Shown here one piece after another: positions 12,701 to 23,935 of a DNA stretch of 64,000 nucleotides. Position 1 is the stretch's first letter. Every line of letters starts with the position of its first letter. The DNA is from Mangifera indica. Taxonomy: Eukaryota; Streptophyta; Magnoliopsida; Sapindales; Anacardiaceae. The stretch lies in assembly GCF_011075055.1 (NCBI RefSeq), contig NC_058149.1, positions 13,088,449 to 13,152,448 on the forward strand, written 5' to 3'. The notes beneath the pieces are model-generated. The model ran no database searches. It was not told the origin of the DNA and saw nothing but the letters and a program-made list of their open reading frames with translations. The position numbers and the translations under genes are program-made.

Positions 12701-13696
12701 GGCCTATCCAACGCACCATTAATGATTTGTCTAAGTCGCTGGGCAGCAGCATTTGATTTATCAATTGGCACACGAGGATGCAAAAGAAGTCCAGCTTCAA
12801 GAAGCTTCAGTGTTCTCTTCTGCCATGCATCATATTCATGTTCATCAGTAAAATCAGAAACCTTGAGCTGCTGTAATAGCTCCAGTGGAAGTACCGTTGA
12901 CTCAATTTTCCTTCCAACCTGTAGCAATGGTATCCATAAGAAACAATGTCAATTAACCCAAATAATAATAAAACAACAACAACCAAAGAAAGAAAATAAA
13001 ATAACTACAAGCACAAAACCACCAAATTGATACCTGCATTGAATCGAACAAACATAATACAATTTACCTACCAGAGCTAAGAATTGAATAACTTGCTTTC
13101 ATTAGATCAATAAGAAAAAAATCTACATTTAGTTCTAATTACATCGAAATTAAACCAGATCAACCCAAAATGAAGCAAACCTGAGCAGCAGAGATCCTCA
13201 GCAAAGCTCTTCGTACTCTTGAATCAACGGTATCAGAAACTCCCATTTGAGTCCTCATTAACTCACCAACGGTCATAGCCTTCCTGGCCTTTCCCGGACC
13301 CGACCCGGGACTCTTCTTCGAACCTGGAGACTTCAACCCGAGCGCCTTCTTCATCTTGCTAGCAGCAGCAGACGTAAGCGAGCGCTGAAGCGTAGGAGAG
13401 TTGTGATTGGGAGAGTTGGAGTTGTAATGGTTAGGTGAGTCGGCAGAGTTTTTCGGCACATAAGCAAGAGGCTTACCGGTGGAAGTACGGCAAGCGGCGA
13501 CGAAGATCTCGTAAGAAGTGAGTCGGAGGTCGGAATCGGACAGCTGAGTGGCGAGTTGGCCAAAGGGAGAAGCGAGATCGGAGGTCGGCCTAGGCGGCAT
13601 TGTCAGAGGAGGCGGTGGACGTGGCTGTGTTACCGGTGGAGAAGTGGAGTCTCTCTTGGAGTGACCAAGGGAGAGGTCTCTGAAGAGATGAGCCAT
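9716..13696 (-). CDS. Protein unc-13 homolog (plant DUF810 / Munc13-like)
   Basis: Plant member of the Munc13/DUF810 family. The best studied relative, PATROL1, helps deliver the plasma-membrane H+-ATPase; this copy is closer to Arabidopsis At2g33420/At1g04470. Five exons on the minus strand: 13181-13696, 12052-12918, 11430-11885, 10733-10922, 9716-10650, giving about 987 residues (relatives about 1035). The N-terminus MAHLFRDLSLGHSKR leads into a Pro/Ser-rich low-complexity stretch, then the LTSYEIFVAACR motif, MKKALGL, and the conserved block VGRKIESTVLPLELLQQLK. The C-terminal Munc13-homology part includes LLAGGPSRAFTRQDSQII and ends FLKKTYNLPKKL. The second intron uses a GC donor (CAG|GCAAGT); splicing there gives SLRTAFAQ-RMEKADSSRR, as in the relatives. 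The start is the Met of MAHLF; an in-frame upstream Met at 13723 is less likely. Confidence 0.93.
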
Positions 13697-16180
13697 TGTT
13701 TGTCTCTGTCTCAATGGCCTCAACAGCTAACAAACAACTCTTATGTAAAAGCAGGCAGATGAAGGTCGATCTGTTTTTTATTTTTTATTTTTTATTTTTC
13801 CTTTTTTTATAAATTATATAATCTCTGTAACTGTGAAAATGTATGTATATAAAATATCTTTTTATTTATTAAAAATAAATTATGTAAAATAAAGGCACAT
13901 GATTGGTCGGCTGGCATTAATTAATTAATTAAAATGTTAAATTTGTATTACAAGGTGGATTAAATTTAGATATTTATGGTTAATTTTGTAATTTTATAAA
14001 TTACTATTAAGCTGAAATAAACTGAGAAGAGATTGTGTTTAGGCGAGGAAAAGAAGCTTCAAAAGTGTTTAGGTGTAATTTAAGTTTCTATCACTTGAAC
14101 TGTCGGCAACCTCTGATGAGCGATTAATAATAATATTTTCTTATTTGGCCCAAAATTACTCTTTAAAGCAAAATGGTTATTTTAATTTTCTAAAATAAAC
14201 AAATTCCTTTTTCTTTTTCTTTCTTCCTCCTTTTTCTTCTTTTTGTTTATTCCTTTCTCATCCAAAGCTCTTTTCTTTGTTTCCACTTTATTTATTTTTT
14301 TCTCGTTTTCTCTTATATCAAAATTTCATAAATATAATAGAGATTTGAATTCAAATTTTTACTTTAAAAGTTTTAACATTTCATTACTTTTATTAACCAT
14401 TAAGCTCCATTACCTCCCCTTTTTGTTTCCCTTCTTTTGCTTATTCGTATCACCACCCAACACCTTACCAAAGCCAAATTTGCCATTTTTCATTTCCAAT
14501 CTCCTCTCCTTCCCATCCAATTTTACTATAGTAAGACATCTTTTGTTTCAATTGTTAACAAAATCATCTCCTCATTCACAAAAACAACTGTATTAGAGTC
14601 ATTGTGATGTGACCTAACCTCAAAAGATACTCCACCTCTCGTACTAATTGATGATAGAATCGTTTTTTATTCTAACTTTCGCTCTTACTCTTTACTTATT
14701 GTTCCGATATTAGTGCCCAATCATGTTAAAAACTATTAGATTTTTAGTTGTAAAAGTGTGATTTATACATTCAATATATGGGAAAAAGTGTTCTAGGCCT
14801 ATATTAATCTCTTCTTCCTAATTTGCATGGAATGGAAGGAGGGGTAGATGAATGCTTGAATATTGATTCGATTACCTTTGCTTTTTAAGGAATATACATT
14901 GTTTGGAATTGTGCCGTCCAATGAAAATACATTAATATAATTAATTATGAAATATCTTTAAAACATATCTAATTACTCTAACTTTATACTAATGTAATTA
15001 ATTAACTTAATTAATTGTAATTTTGTTACCATAGTCAACCTTTTAACCAATACTAAGCATGGTAGTCAAATCATTTATCATATTATATATCAAAAATTTA
15101 ATTTTACGTATTATATATTGAATATTGTATTATATTATATGATACAATTTTTAAAAAATAAAATAATAAAAACATTATTATTTTAGAAAATATCGTGAAC
15201 ATCTGTACCTTTAAAATAAACTTTTAACTATCCAATTTTTAGTTATAAATTGTGTAAAAGATCGACACATTAAATTTCGTAACACGTATAAAATTACATA
15301 AAATTAAGAATATATATTAAGTAATCTTGTCAAACTTGACTTTGACAGTTATACTGACACTAATAAAAGTGGAAGGTATATTTATTTTATAAAAACTATT
15401 TAAAAAAATAGTTTTTATAATTAATATTTCAACTATATACTTGAAATTAATGTAGATATTAATTAGTGTTTTCATTTCAGTGTAAATAGTTTATATGAGT
15501 TGTAGGAAAAGCTTAATTGTTAATGCAAACAAAGGCATTATAATTGTGGCATATGATATGATTGATGATCATATCATATATACAATAATGCAAAGGCAGT
15601 AGCTGGAATAATTTTGGAAAGCTGACACCTTGACCTTTCTACACCTAACTACACTTTCCACCCAAAACCTAACATTATAACAAAAAGGAGCAATACGTAC
15701 TTTATACACTTTTCATGTACAATTTAAATATATAGATGATATATTATTATATAATTAAATATTATCAAATAAAAAAGTGATATTGAATACTACACACCAA
15801 GATTTGGCTTTTCACGTTAACGTGAAATTTTATATAGATTTAAATTTTCGTATTTTTTTACTGTCAATATAACATTATAATAATACTAAATAATACAATA
15901 ACATAAAATCATAATATTAAACAATCTAACAATATGAAATCATGGGTTTAAATTGAATTCTTTATAATAATTTTTTTTATCAGTTTTATTATTTAATCAC
16001 AAATATTTTCTCTGTTAAAGATTTTTTTTTATATTATAAAGATTTTCTCTTTTGTTGAAAAACTAGTAAAAAAAGAAAAATTATTATTATGTATTTTTTT
16101 ATACAGTTACATCGATAAAGATGCTTAAAATAATTGATTGCTATTATAATAGTTTTGATTAAAGTATTATATATAAAAAA
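13697..16180. other. Intergenic, AT-rich
   Basis: No gene recognised. The first part (13697-13800) is the unc-13 homolog 5' UTR/promoter, including a T-rich tract on the plus strand. The rest is AT-rich with pyrimidine-rich tracts (14200-14500) and short palindromes such as the one around 15550-15590. Part of it (about 15085-15200) resembles the AT-rich repeat at 28.8 kb. Positions 16172-16180 are the left target duplication of the next transposon. Confidence 0.55.
15085..15200. repeat. AT-rich dispersed repeat, similar to 28.8 kb
   Basis: The run TATTATATTATATGATA followed by a TTTTTAAAA stretch and AAATAATAAAA, then ATTTTAGAAAATATCGTGAACA, matches in order the sequence at about 28800-28930. 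Both are AT-rich, so some similarity could be compositional, but the order of blocks is shared. Confidence 0.4.
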
Positions 16181-16923
16181 GGCCAAACGACTATGTCCCA
16201 CCCAAGGTTTGATGTTTTCTCAAATATCTCCTCTTTAACTATGGAAACATTAAACAATGAACAGTTAAAATTAACGGTGGTAAGGGTAAAATCATTATTT
16301 TCTTTATAATATTAAAAAATAAACTAAAATATAATCTATTTTTGCCCTCCTAAACTTTGAAAACTAAAATTTTCCCCCAGTCTAAGTTTTAAAAAATGAC
16401 AGTTTCACCCTAGGGTTTCGTTTTGAAATCTCCGGTGACATCTCCGGCTCCATTGTCGACAACCTCTTCCTTCCGAAGCATCCTCTCCTTCTGACGATCT
16501 CTTTCCTCCCGTTTGAACGTCTAATCGGTATCAGATAAACCTTGGGAGACGAAGAATTTTGTCGGGGAAGACGAAGTTCTTTGTCTCCCAAGACATCTTC
16601 GACGTCGATTGGGCCTCCAAACAGGAGGAAAGATATCGCCGAAAGGAGAGGATGCTTCGGGAGGGAGAGGTCATCGGTAATGGAGCCAGAGATGGCACCG
16701 GAGATTTTAAAATGAAACCCTAGGGTGAAACTGCCATTTTTTAAAACTTAGGCTAGAGGAAAATTTTAGTTTTTAGAGTTTAAGGGGGCAAAAAGAGATA
16801 AAATTTTTAGACGTTAGAGTTCTGTTAAATTTAACCGATCATAAGTGAGTGTTTGGTGTTTCTATAATTAAAGGGAATATTTGAAAAAACATCAAACCTT
16901 GGGTGGGAAATAATCGTTTGGCC
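16181..16923. mobile_element. Non-autonomous Mutator-like foldback element (copy 2)
   Basis: A 743-bp element with GGCCAAACGA / TCGTTTGGCC termini and an exact 9-bp direct repeat TATAAAAAA at 16172-16180 and 16924-16932. The arms match for about 370 bases each around a centre near 16565, where GGAGACGAAGAA meets its own complement, leaving almost no loop. The right arm lacks about 45 bases present in the left (around 16260-16310). It is closely related to copy 1, including the CCCTAGGGTTTCGTTTTGAA block and the CTCCGG-rich inner arms. No transposase is encoded. It ends about 410 bases before the F-box gene start. Confidence 0.87.
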
Positions 16924-17332
16924 TATAAAAAAAAAAAAATTCAATACTCCAATAAAAACAATATGAACACAACATTGCTTTATGGAAGGATAAGGACAAA
17001 AGAGTCGACAGAACCAGATGGATGACATTTTAAAAATAAAACAAGATTACATATATATAATTATCTTTTTGCTTAATTTTATTTTTCAACAAGTGAACTG
17101 ACTCGATAAAAAAAGGCAGTGGAAAGCTCAAAGAAGGGACGCATTTGAAGGAAAGAATTTCACCCTTGCATTACACACACCCCAACTCATCTGCTCTCCT
17201 CTCATCGCTTCCCTTCCTTTCATTTCAGGTTTCAAACTCCCATTACCAAATCTATCTTTTACACTTTTGGGTTTTCCATTAATCTACCTACCCTGTTGAT
17301 AGTTAGGGTTTATTTCCAAGGCAGTAGAGGAC
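16924..17332 (+). promoter_or_regulatory. Upstream region and 5' UTR of the F-box/LRR gene
   Basis: Begins with an A-rich tract next to the transposon, then ordinary upstream sequence with a C/T-rich leader (17150-17290). No distinct regulatory element can be defended. Confidence 0.4.
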
Positions 17333-18421
17333 ATGTCAGCACTTGGTGACGATGAGCTTAGCATAATCCACGACTGTCTCAATGATCAAAACGACAGGAA
17401 TTCTTTTTCTCTTGTTTGTAAGCAATGGCTCAGAGTTGAGGGCCAGAACCGATTATCAATCCGGGTTCTTGAGCCCGATTTGCTTTACAATTTTTTACCA
17501 AGATTCCCCAATTTACTCACATTTGAATCATCGAAGTTACTCACCAACGCCCACCTGCAATTTATAGCCAAAACTTGTACCAAGATCGAGGTTTTCAATC
17601 TTAATTTTAAAGAAAAAGATGAAAGTTATGGCTATGATCATCTGTCCAGTGGGGATAACTTTGGTGATGATGGGGTTTGTGCTCTAGCTAATGGTTGTCG
17701 AAATCTATGCAAAGTTTTTTTAAGAAAGAGAAGAAATATTGGGGATGACGGTGTTATTTCAATTATTAATAATTCAGCCAAATGCTTGACAAATTTGGAT
17801 TTAGGAAGATGTAGTTTAATTGGTGATAGAGCATTAGAAGCAATTGGGATGGCAAAATCGATTCAGGTTTTGAATTTGGATGGTTGTTCTTTGATAACGG
17901 ATAAAGGGTTGTCTTTCTTGGCGAATGGGTCTTGCTCAAAATCGTTGAAGAAGTTAGTTATGGTGGAATGTGATAGAGTTACGGATCATGGAGTGTCTCT
18001 TTTGCGGCAAATGTGTTGTTTGGAGGAGTTGAATTTAGCTGAGTGTGGACCAAAAGTGACTGATTCAGGTGGCCTTGCTGTTGCTTCAATTAAGACTCTA
18101 AAGAAATTAAATTTTTCTTGGTTGATTAATGTGTCAGATATTACACTTGTTGCAATTGCTGAGAATTGCAACAATTTGCTGGCCATCGATTTAACAGGGT
18201 TAGAGTTGATTACAGGAGATGGGGTTCGTGCTCTCGGAAACCATGAGTGTTTGGAAAGTCTAGTGTTGGCTTCTTGTTACAATATCAAAGTAGATGATTT
18301 GGATACAGTGCTTGCTCGCCAATCATTGAGGTACATTGTCCTTGATAAAGGGTTGAGAATTTGGATACCGGCAGCAATGCAGGATAACCTTAGCAGATTC
18401 TGTCAATTACATTGGAGATAA
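17333..18421 (+). CDS. F-box/LRR-repeat protein (RNI-like)
   Basis: Single-exon gene of 362 residues. The N-terminus (about residues 4-45) is a short F-box-like segment with the typical DRNSFSLVCKQWLRVEG motif (compare the plant D-R-N-x-x-S-L-V-C-K-x-W signature). It is followed by leucine-rich repeats of the cysteine-containing type, each with a C..L..L.L..C..I.D.G pattern: KCLTNLDLGRCSLIGDRAL, SIQVLNLDGCSLITDKGL, SLKKLVMVECDRVTDHGV, CLEELNLAECGPKVTDSG, NLLAIDLTGLELITGDGV. Proteins of this design are substrate adaptors of SCF ubiquitin ligases, binding SKP1/ASK through the F-box and the target through the LRRs. The F-box is short at its start, so SKP1 binding is an inference. The substrate is unknown. 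Confidence 0.85.
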   Translation: MSALGDDELSIIHDCLNDQNDRNSFSLVCKQWLRVEGQNRLSIRVLEPDLLYNFLPRFPNLLTFESSKLLTNAHLQFIAKTCTKIEVFNLNFKEKDESYGYDHLSSGDNFGDDGVCALANGCRNLCKVFLRKRRNIGDDGVISIINNSAKCLTNLDLGRCSLIGDRALEAIGMAKSIQVLNLDGCSLITDKGLSFLANGSCSKSLKKLVMVECDRVTDHGVSLLRQMCCLEELNLAECGPKVTDSGGLAVASIKTLKKLNFSWLINVSDITLVAIAENCNNLLAIDLTGLELITGDGVRALGNHECLESLVLASCYNIKVDDLDTVLARQSLRYIVLDKGLRIWIPAAMQDNLSRFCQLHWR

Positions 18422-19765
18422 TTGATTAACAAGAAGGTAAAATTTTTGCAGTTTGGATTTGATTCTATTAAAATTAGTGTCACTTCACCCATTCCTAATT
18501 AAGATTCAATCTAACTCTTCAAAGACTGCATACAGATTGGTACATAGCTTCAATATAAGGTTTATTCACTAAAAATATTAGTTCCTTCAACAGAGAAGAC
18601 CTATGTATGGAGATTACAAATGAGTCCATATGTAGGTTTGATTGCTGAAGCTTGCTTATAGGGAGATCAAATATGTTGACAAATGAGGGTTATCAATTTA
18701 AGTGCTAAATAATGCATCTATTACATGCCTTTAGGGTCCTTCAGAAGTCTAACTTCGTTATAGTCAAATATCATGAAAAAGAAAATTGCTTTTGGTTTTG
18801 ATTTTCATGAAAATATGTAACTCCATTTACATTTTTCATTTGTAGGTACGAGGATCTATTCACGTAACACAGCCTTTTCAGGATGAAAATAAAAGCTGTT
18901 AGAGAATCAAATATGCAATTTAGTTTATGTAGCTTTACATCTTGAGTTTAGCTGATATGTTTGGAGATTATTTGGTGATTAAGCAAAAATGATCAACCAA
19001 TATTGAAGGGAGCTTGGATAGTTGTCAGGGAAGATTTCAAACGGCTAACTACATCATAGGCAAATTTTCTTGTTTCTGAAGCTGTTGGTTGCAGAACTAT
19101 TTGCTTAAGCCAAACTCATAGTTGAAGTGTTTTTTATAATGTAACTCTTGAATATACAATGTCCATTCTGTTTAGGAGCTTGTTACTGGATCGAAGATTA
19201 GAAGTCTCATTTTCTTTTGCCATGACCGCCTTATCACACATGTCATGCCGCATGACTTGTATGAAGAGGAAGATTAGGCTATTCATCTCTTTCCAGAAAC
19301 TGTTCTGTTTTTTTTGTTTTTAATTTGTTATCTTTTCAGTCATTTAACAGATATTAAATGAAAGTAAAAGATATTTATTGATTTATGAATGTTGATAATT
19401 GCTATTACTTTGTAGCTGGTTTCTGATATGTCTCACATGCAAGACAGTGCCCGGGTATATCGTGACATGTTTGTTGATGTTATTGTCCCATTAGAAGGAA
19501 CCATTAGCAGGTATCAGCCATGAAATGAGACTTTCTTATAGATTTTCCATAGCCCTGTCTCCACCTTCACTCGGTCAAATGAAAGTTTGAGGCATCCAAG
19601 GTTGATTGTAAGTGAAAAGCACATAGGGTTCATCAGGAAAAAAAAAGCATAAGCTATCAAGGCAACAGCCATGGAGACATGAGGCAAAAGAAAATTGCCG
19701 GTAATTGGACACAGTTGGCACAAGACAGTGCACCTACTTCAAATCGCGTGAAGGCTAATCCTAGT
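18422..19765. other. 3' UTR of F-box gene and spacer before U4
   Basis: The proximal part is 3' UTR; possible splice sites (GTAAAA near 18437, TTTGTAG near 18845) suggest a 3'-UTR intron, but this is unproven. The remainder has no protein-like open frame. A minus-strand frame at 19514-19723 shows no recognisable similarity. Confidence 0.45.
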
Positions 19766-19776
19766 ATCCCACATCG
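19766..19776 (+). promoter_or_regulatory. Upstream sequence element (USE) of the U4 snRNA gene
   Basis: ATCCCACATCG matches the plant snRNA USE consensus RTCCCACATCG exactly. Its end is 33 bases from the TATA box, the spacing of RNA polymerase II snRNA genes (U1, U2, U4, U5), not the roughly 10 bases shorter spacing of polymerase III genes such as U6. Confidence 0.92.
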
Positions 19777-19809
19777 GGTAGTCTGATGAGAGAGCACAGG
19801 TCGATTTCA

Positions 19810-19817
19810 TATAAAAA
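19810..19817 (+). promoter_or_regulatory. TATA box of the U4 snRNA gene
   Basis: TATAAAAA lies 32 bases before the predicted U4 start at 19842 and 33 bases after the USE. Confidence 0.88.
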
Positions 19818-19841
19818 TGCCAGTGCTATGTTGAGATGGGT

Positions 19842-19990
19842 ATCTTTGCGCTTGGGGCAATGACGCAGCTAGTGAGGTTCTAACCGAGGCGCGTCTATTG
19901 CTGGTTGAAAACTATTTCCAAACCCCCTCGTTGGCCTGGGCTTGCCTCGGGCCATCGAGAATTTCTGGAAGGGCTCCCTCCGGGGTAAAG
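19842..19990 (+). ncRNA. U4: U4 spliceosomal snRNA
   Basis: Starts with ATCTTTGCGCTTGGGGC, the canonical plant U4 5' end, whose following bases form the U4/U6 stems. The 5' stem-loop (GAGGTT...AACCGAGGCG) and the segment TATTGCTGGTTGAAAACT are conserved. The Sm-protein site AATTTCTGG is at 19960-19968, followed by a short terminal stem (GAAGGGCTCCCT). U4 pairs with U6 in the U4/U6.U5 tri-snRNP and is released during spliceosome activation. Flanking promoter and 3'-box elements are complete, so this looks like a functional gene and not a retrotransposed copy. The exact 3' end is estimated from the 3' box. Confidence 0.95.
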
Positions 19991-19995
19991 CCCTA

Positions 19996-20009
19996 CAATC
20001 CAAGTCTAA
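19996..20009 (+). terminator. snRNA 3'-end formation box
   Basis: CA followed by five bases and AGTCTAA fits the plant snRNA 3'-box consensus CA(N3-10)AGTNNAA and lies just after the U4 sequence. Confidence 0.85.
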
Positions 20010-20312
20010 AATTTACTGACTTACTGTGGGATCTTTGTTATTCTCGCGTGATAATTAATCGCGAAATATTTTGTGGGCAAATAGTTTTTAGAAGTTTAGT
20101 TAAATCTGAATTTGGTTATCGTAAAGACTTTAAGAAAGATGGATTCGTCAATCACGAGCCCTACATCCGTGCCTCTGCCACGTGTAGGGGTTCATTACCG
20201 GTTGTAAGAACGTGCACACAAAATTCACTTCCTTGCTGCCACGGGCCCACAATCAGCGGTGAGGTAAAGAACTAGGATTTAGAGTTGTAAGAAGCAAGAA
20301 GCCGATCAACAT

Positions 20313-23235
20313 ATGGGGGCCCTTTCTTCGATGAGAGCGGTAGGTGCAATTCTTTATAGAATCTCATATGGCGCCGTCTCAAAATGCTCCTTCAAATTCA
20401 ATTCATCTGCACCCTCTAAACATTATTTGCTTAGTAGGAATCAGTTGTCATCAAAATCATCGATATCTTCATGGGCTCACTTCTATGAAGTGAAACTCTC
20501 TAACTATCAACTCAGGACAATACGGACTTCCCCACTTGTTTGTATGGGCAGGCGTTCTTGCAAAATTGCTGGCCGAAAGGTCTCCCTTTCACTTTATCTA
20601 TTTGAGTGTTTATTTTTGTTTGTGTTTTTATTTAGGAGTTCCGATGTTTATTTTAAGTTCAGTCGAACACCACTTATTCGATAAAAGACGTCGCTCAGAT
20701 TCTTTCGATCAATCGTGCCAGAGTTTTTGAAATTCGTGTGGTTTTATAGTGCCAATAAGTAAATGTATAAATTAACTTGTCGGATCGTGATTATGATAGG
20801 TATCCATAGCAATAGTATACTCCTCTGCAATTGCTGTAATAAGAAAGTGAAAATGATTTTGGGATGATTTTGAATAGAAAAAGAATTTGTTTGAAATTGG
20901 GGGATGCTGAAATATATGCAAGCATATATTAGTTATTGGTGAATTTAAGACTGATTTAGCGGCTGGTTTGTACTTATGGATATCTAGACTCTTGAGTACA
21001 TTTTTTGCCTTGGTCTTATACCTAGCTTTCTGAATATGCCTTTAACGCAGGGGGCTCAAGATGCAAAGAAGGCAAAATTGTACTCAAGGATGGGGAAGGA
21101 AGTCATATCTGCGTAAGTTACTTGCTAAGCTGAACGTTAATCTAGAGTATACAACATTGCTCTTGTAGGCATGGAGCTCATGCAAGGGATTTTTTTTTTT
21201 TTAATTATTATAGCAATTATTGTAATTTCAACTCCCTTTGTTTTTGGATTTTGACATTGTAAAATTCTTATGGCCACCTTTTTATTTACCTGCTGGTTTA
21301 TGACAATTTGTCTAGACATAATGTGCCCTTGGGTTAACTTGTATATACAATGATTGAAGGAGGTTGCTGAAAATCATTATCATTATCTGATGATGTAGTG
21401 TTAAGAAAGGTGGTCCAAGTCCTATTTCAAATATGGTTCTGGCTGCTGTACTTGAGAAAGCCAAGGAGCTGGATGTACCCAAAGAAATTTTGGAGCGCAA
21501 CATTAAGAGAGCTAGTGAGAAGGGTCAAGAGGCTTACATTGAGAAAATATATGAGGTTATATCTTTACCAACTACTAATTTAAATTGATGCTGTTATGAA
21601 ATTATGATGACCGATCTGTAAGGTTGTTTTGCTTAATTGATACTCCAAATTTTTTTTTTTTCTGACTTTAATGCATAGACTGGACTTTATTGGCTTTTCA
21701 AGTGAAGTGATTCTACAATTTTCAGGTTTATGGTTATGGTGGAGTTAGTATGGTGGTTGAAGTCCTTACAGATAAAATTAATCGATCAGTGGCACTTGTT
21801 AGAGAGGTCGTGAAGGACTATGGAGGAAAGATGGCAGATCCAGGATCTGTTATGTTCAAGTTCAGACGTGTTCGTGTTGTAAATGTAAAAGTTACAGATG
21901 CTGACAAAGACCAGCTACTTGCCATTGCTTTAGATACTGGTGCCGAGGATGTTATTGAACCTCCTATCTATGAAAATGATGCTGATGAAGATAGGTCAGA
22001 AAGGTATTACTCCAGTTTCGCTGTCTTTTTGTATAAGATTTTATGTTTCTGATTTGCTTTTTCATGCTTCTGCTCTACTTTCCACTATTGTCATCAACTT
22101 ATGCTACTTATTGTGCTATAACTTTCTTTATCGACTGGATGATATGACCGTTGAAGGGTAATTGATACTGACATGTATAGAGCATTTAAGTCTTATTTTT
22201 TGAGAAAATGGTGTCTTCAGTTATTGTTTTACCTCTGTGCTAACTAATGAAGCCTTGTCTGGAGTTGAACCTTCAATCTATCAATCACGGTAGAAATTTT
22301 TGTATTCAACCATATTTTTTGTGATGCAAGGTGGGAATGAAGTAGAAATGTCGTCCCCAAGCCATGGGAAATGGCTACTTATGGTTGGGAAGTTGGACCT
22401 GTATGGTATGATAGGTTTTGCGAACCTGCACAACTTTATTTGTTACAAAGATAGCTAAAAATGAATTTTCTTTTGAAAAATGAGTCTATTATCTGTTAAA
22501 AAGTGAATAAATTAAAGGGGACACAGAACCAATGTGCTTCTTAAGAATTTGAGGCATTCTGTCAAATTCCCTTCGGGAAAATCTGCACTTACGGTTTTTG
22601 TCATATATATTAACTGCATAAGTTGATGCAAGGTATGCTTGCTTTTGAAATTCTCCTGTGCACCCCGTTAATCCCTTACTCCCCCATATTTAATAAACTC
22701 TGTTACTCTAATAAGAAGGTTCTTAATTCTTGCTGGTTTCTCTGGCAGCTATTATAAAATTGTAAGTTCGGCGGAGAACTACCCATCTATACTATCAATG
22801 CTACGTGAGGAAGGAATACAATTTGAGACTGATAATGGTTCTGAGTTGATTCCCATAACCACTATAGAGGTATGTTTCTGGTATTCACATAGCTCTCCAC
22901 CCTGTATACTCTCATTAATCAGTCATTTGTTTTGTTTATGTTCATTTGTGGAATATGATTAAATATAAGTCTGTGATGTTAAAGGCGTCTGCCTTCCATG
23001 CAGCCACTTGACAGTGATTGAAGAAAGGTTGTGATAGATAATGTATAAAGCTTGAAGTTGTCTTATCTTTTTCTTGTCATCATCGTTAATATATTCCTGC
23101 AAATAAGTGAAAAGGTGGCATTTATGTGCTGGTCTGTTTCAGGTAGATGAAGAAGCTATGGATTTGAACAAGGAACTAATGTCTAAATTACTTGAGCTTG
23201 ATGATGTTGATGCTGTTTATACTGACCAGAAGTGA
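20313..23235 (+). CDS. YebC/TACO1-family protein, probably organellar
   Basis: Member of the YebC/PmpR family; eukaryotic TACO1 acts in mitochondrial translation, and bacterial members are described as transcription regulators or translation factors. Six exons: 20313-20579, 21051-21112, 21399-21555, 21726-22003, 22749-22869, 23143-23235, about 325 residues. Residues 1-75 are Ser/Arg-rich with few acids, fitting an organelle transit peptide. The family core starts at MGRRSCKIAGRKGAQDAKKA and continues through LYSRMGKEVISAVKKGG, VLEKAKELDVPKEILERNI, YGYGGVSMVVEVLTDKINR and VMFKFRRVRVV, ending in the acidic LLELDDVDAVYTDQK typical of the family C-terminus. Most family members have W or H in MAGHSKW-like starts; here the equivalent is MGRRSCKIAG. 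The start at 20313 is the first Met in frame. Confidence 0.93.
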
Positions 23236-23402
23236 TCAAATCTGTATCGTCTTACACCATCTCAGCAATTGAAATTGAATTGAGGTTTTGATGCTTTAAT
23301 GATGGAATTCCGAGTATCATATTTTTCCAGAGAATGACTCTTCATTTGGCTGTGTAACTCAATGGGAAGACCCCAATGTTGTTCGGTGTTGGCTTCAGTC
23401 TT

Positions 23403-23926
23403 CTACGGAGTTAAGGAAAGTTGAAGTGAAGAGCGATATACATTTTTATTTATGATTATTGAAACTGGGAGAAAATAAATAGCTGACTTTACCGAGTTGT
23501 TTTGGGATGATGAATCATTTGATATTGTGAGGATGGACTTACAATAATGATAAATTGATTGTTTAGATGTAAACAACAGAGTAATGATAAATGGACCTAC
23601 AATTTTGCCGCTAGCTTTGCACATAAGATGCGTAAACCCCTTAGGCCCAGGCTGCCACTCGAACTTGTGCATCGGTGTGGGCTCAGCCCTCAGCAAATTC
23701 TGAGCACAGTATCGCAGTAGCATCTCAGGAACGACCACGTGATGTTCAGTGACTGGAAACGAGTGCACCTGGCCACTGGGTACAGGGCCACCATGACAAT
23801 GGACCCCCCAATCATCCTCCGTTCGTTACTCCTCGGATCCATCGTCACGACCAAACAACCCAGGTTCATTAAATCAGTCAACAACGTTAAAATCTCCGCA
23901 TCAGTTAGACTTTTATGGTCTGTCAT
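23403..23926 (-). pseudogene. Unidentified broken coding remnant
   Basis: Two overlapping minus-strand frames (23690-23926 and 23403-23768) look like one coding region split by a frameshift near 23765: the first reads ...SLTDAEILTLLTDLMNLGC.. to YPVARCT, the second begins MHSFPVTEHHVVVPEML.. and runs through MHKFEWQPGPKGFTHLMC. Composition is protein-like and GC-richer than the surroundings. Further upstream on the same strand (to about 24150) short Gln/Pro-rich frames with stops may belong to it. I do not recognise the family. It may be a decayed gene or transposon fragment. Confidence 0.3.
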
Positions 23927-23935
23927 TAATTAGGT

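Noticed and set aside
12391..13030. Plus-strand frames of 65 and 152 residues
   Set aside because: Antisense shadows of exon 2 of the unc-13 homolog.
14243..14596. 117-residue frame, Phe/Leu/Ser-rich
   Set aside because: It is a translation of a pyrimidine-rich tract; no domain, no splice context.
19898..20275. 125-residue open frame on the plus strand
   Set aside because: Half of it is the U4 snRNA sequence; no protein similarity.
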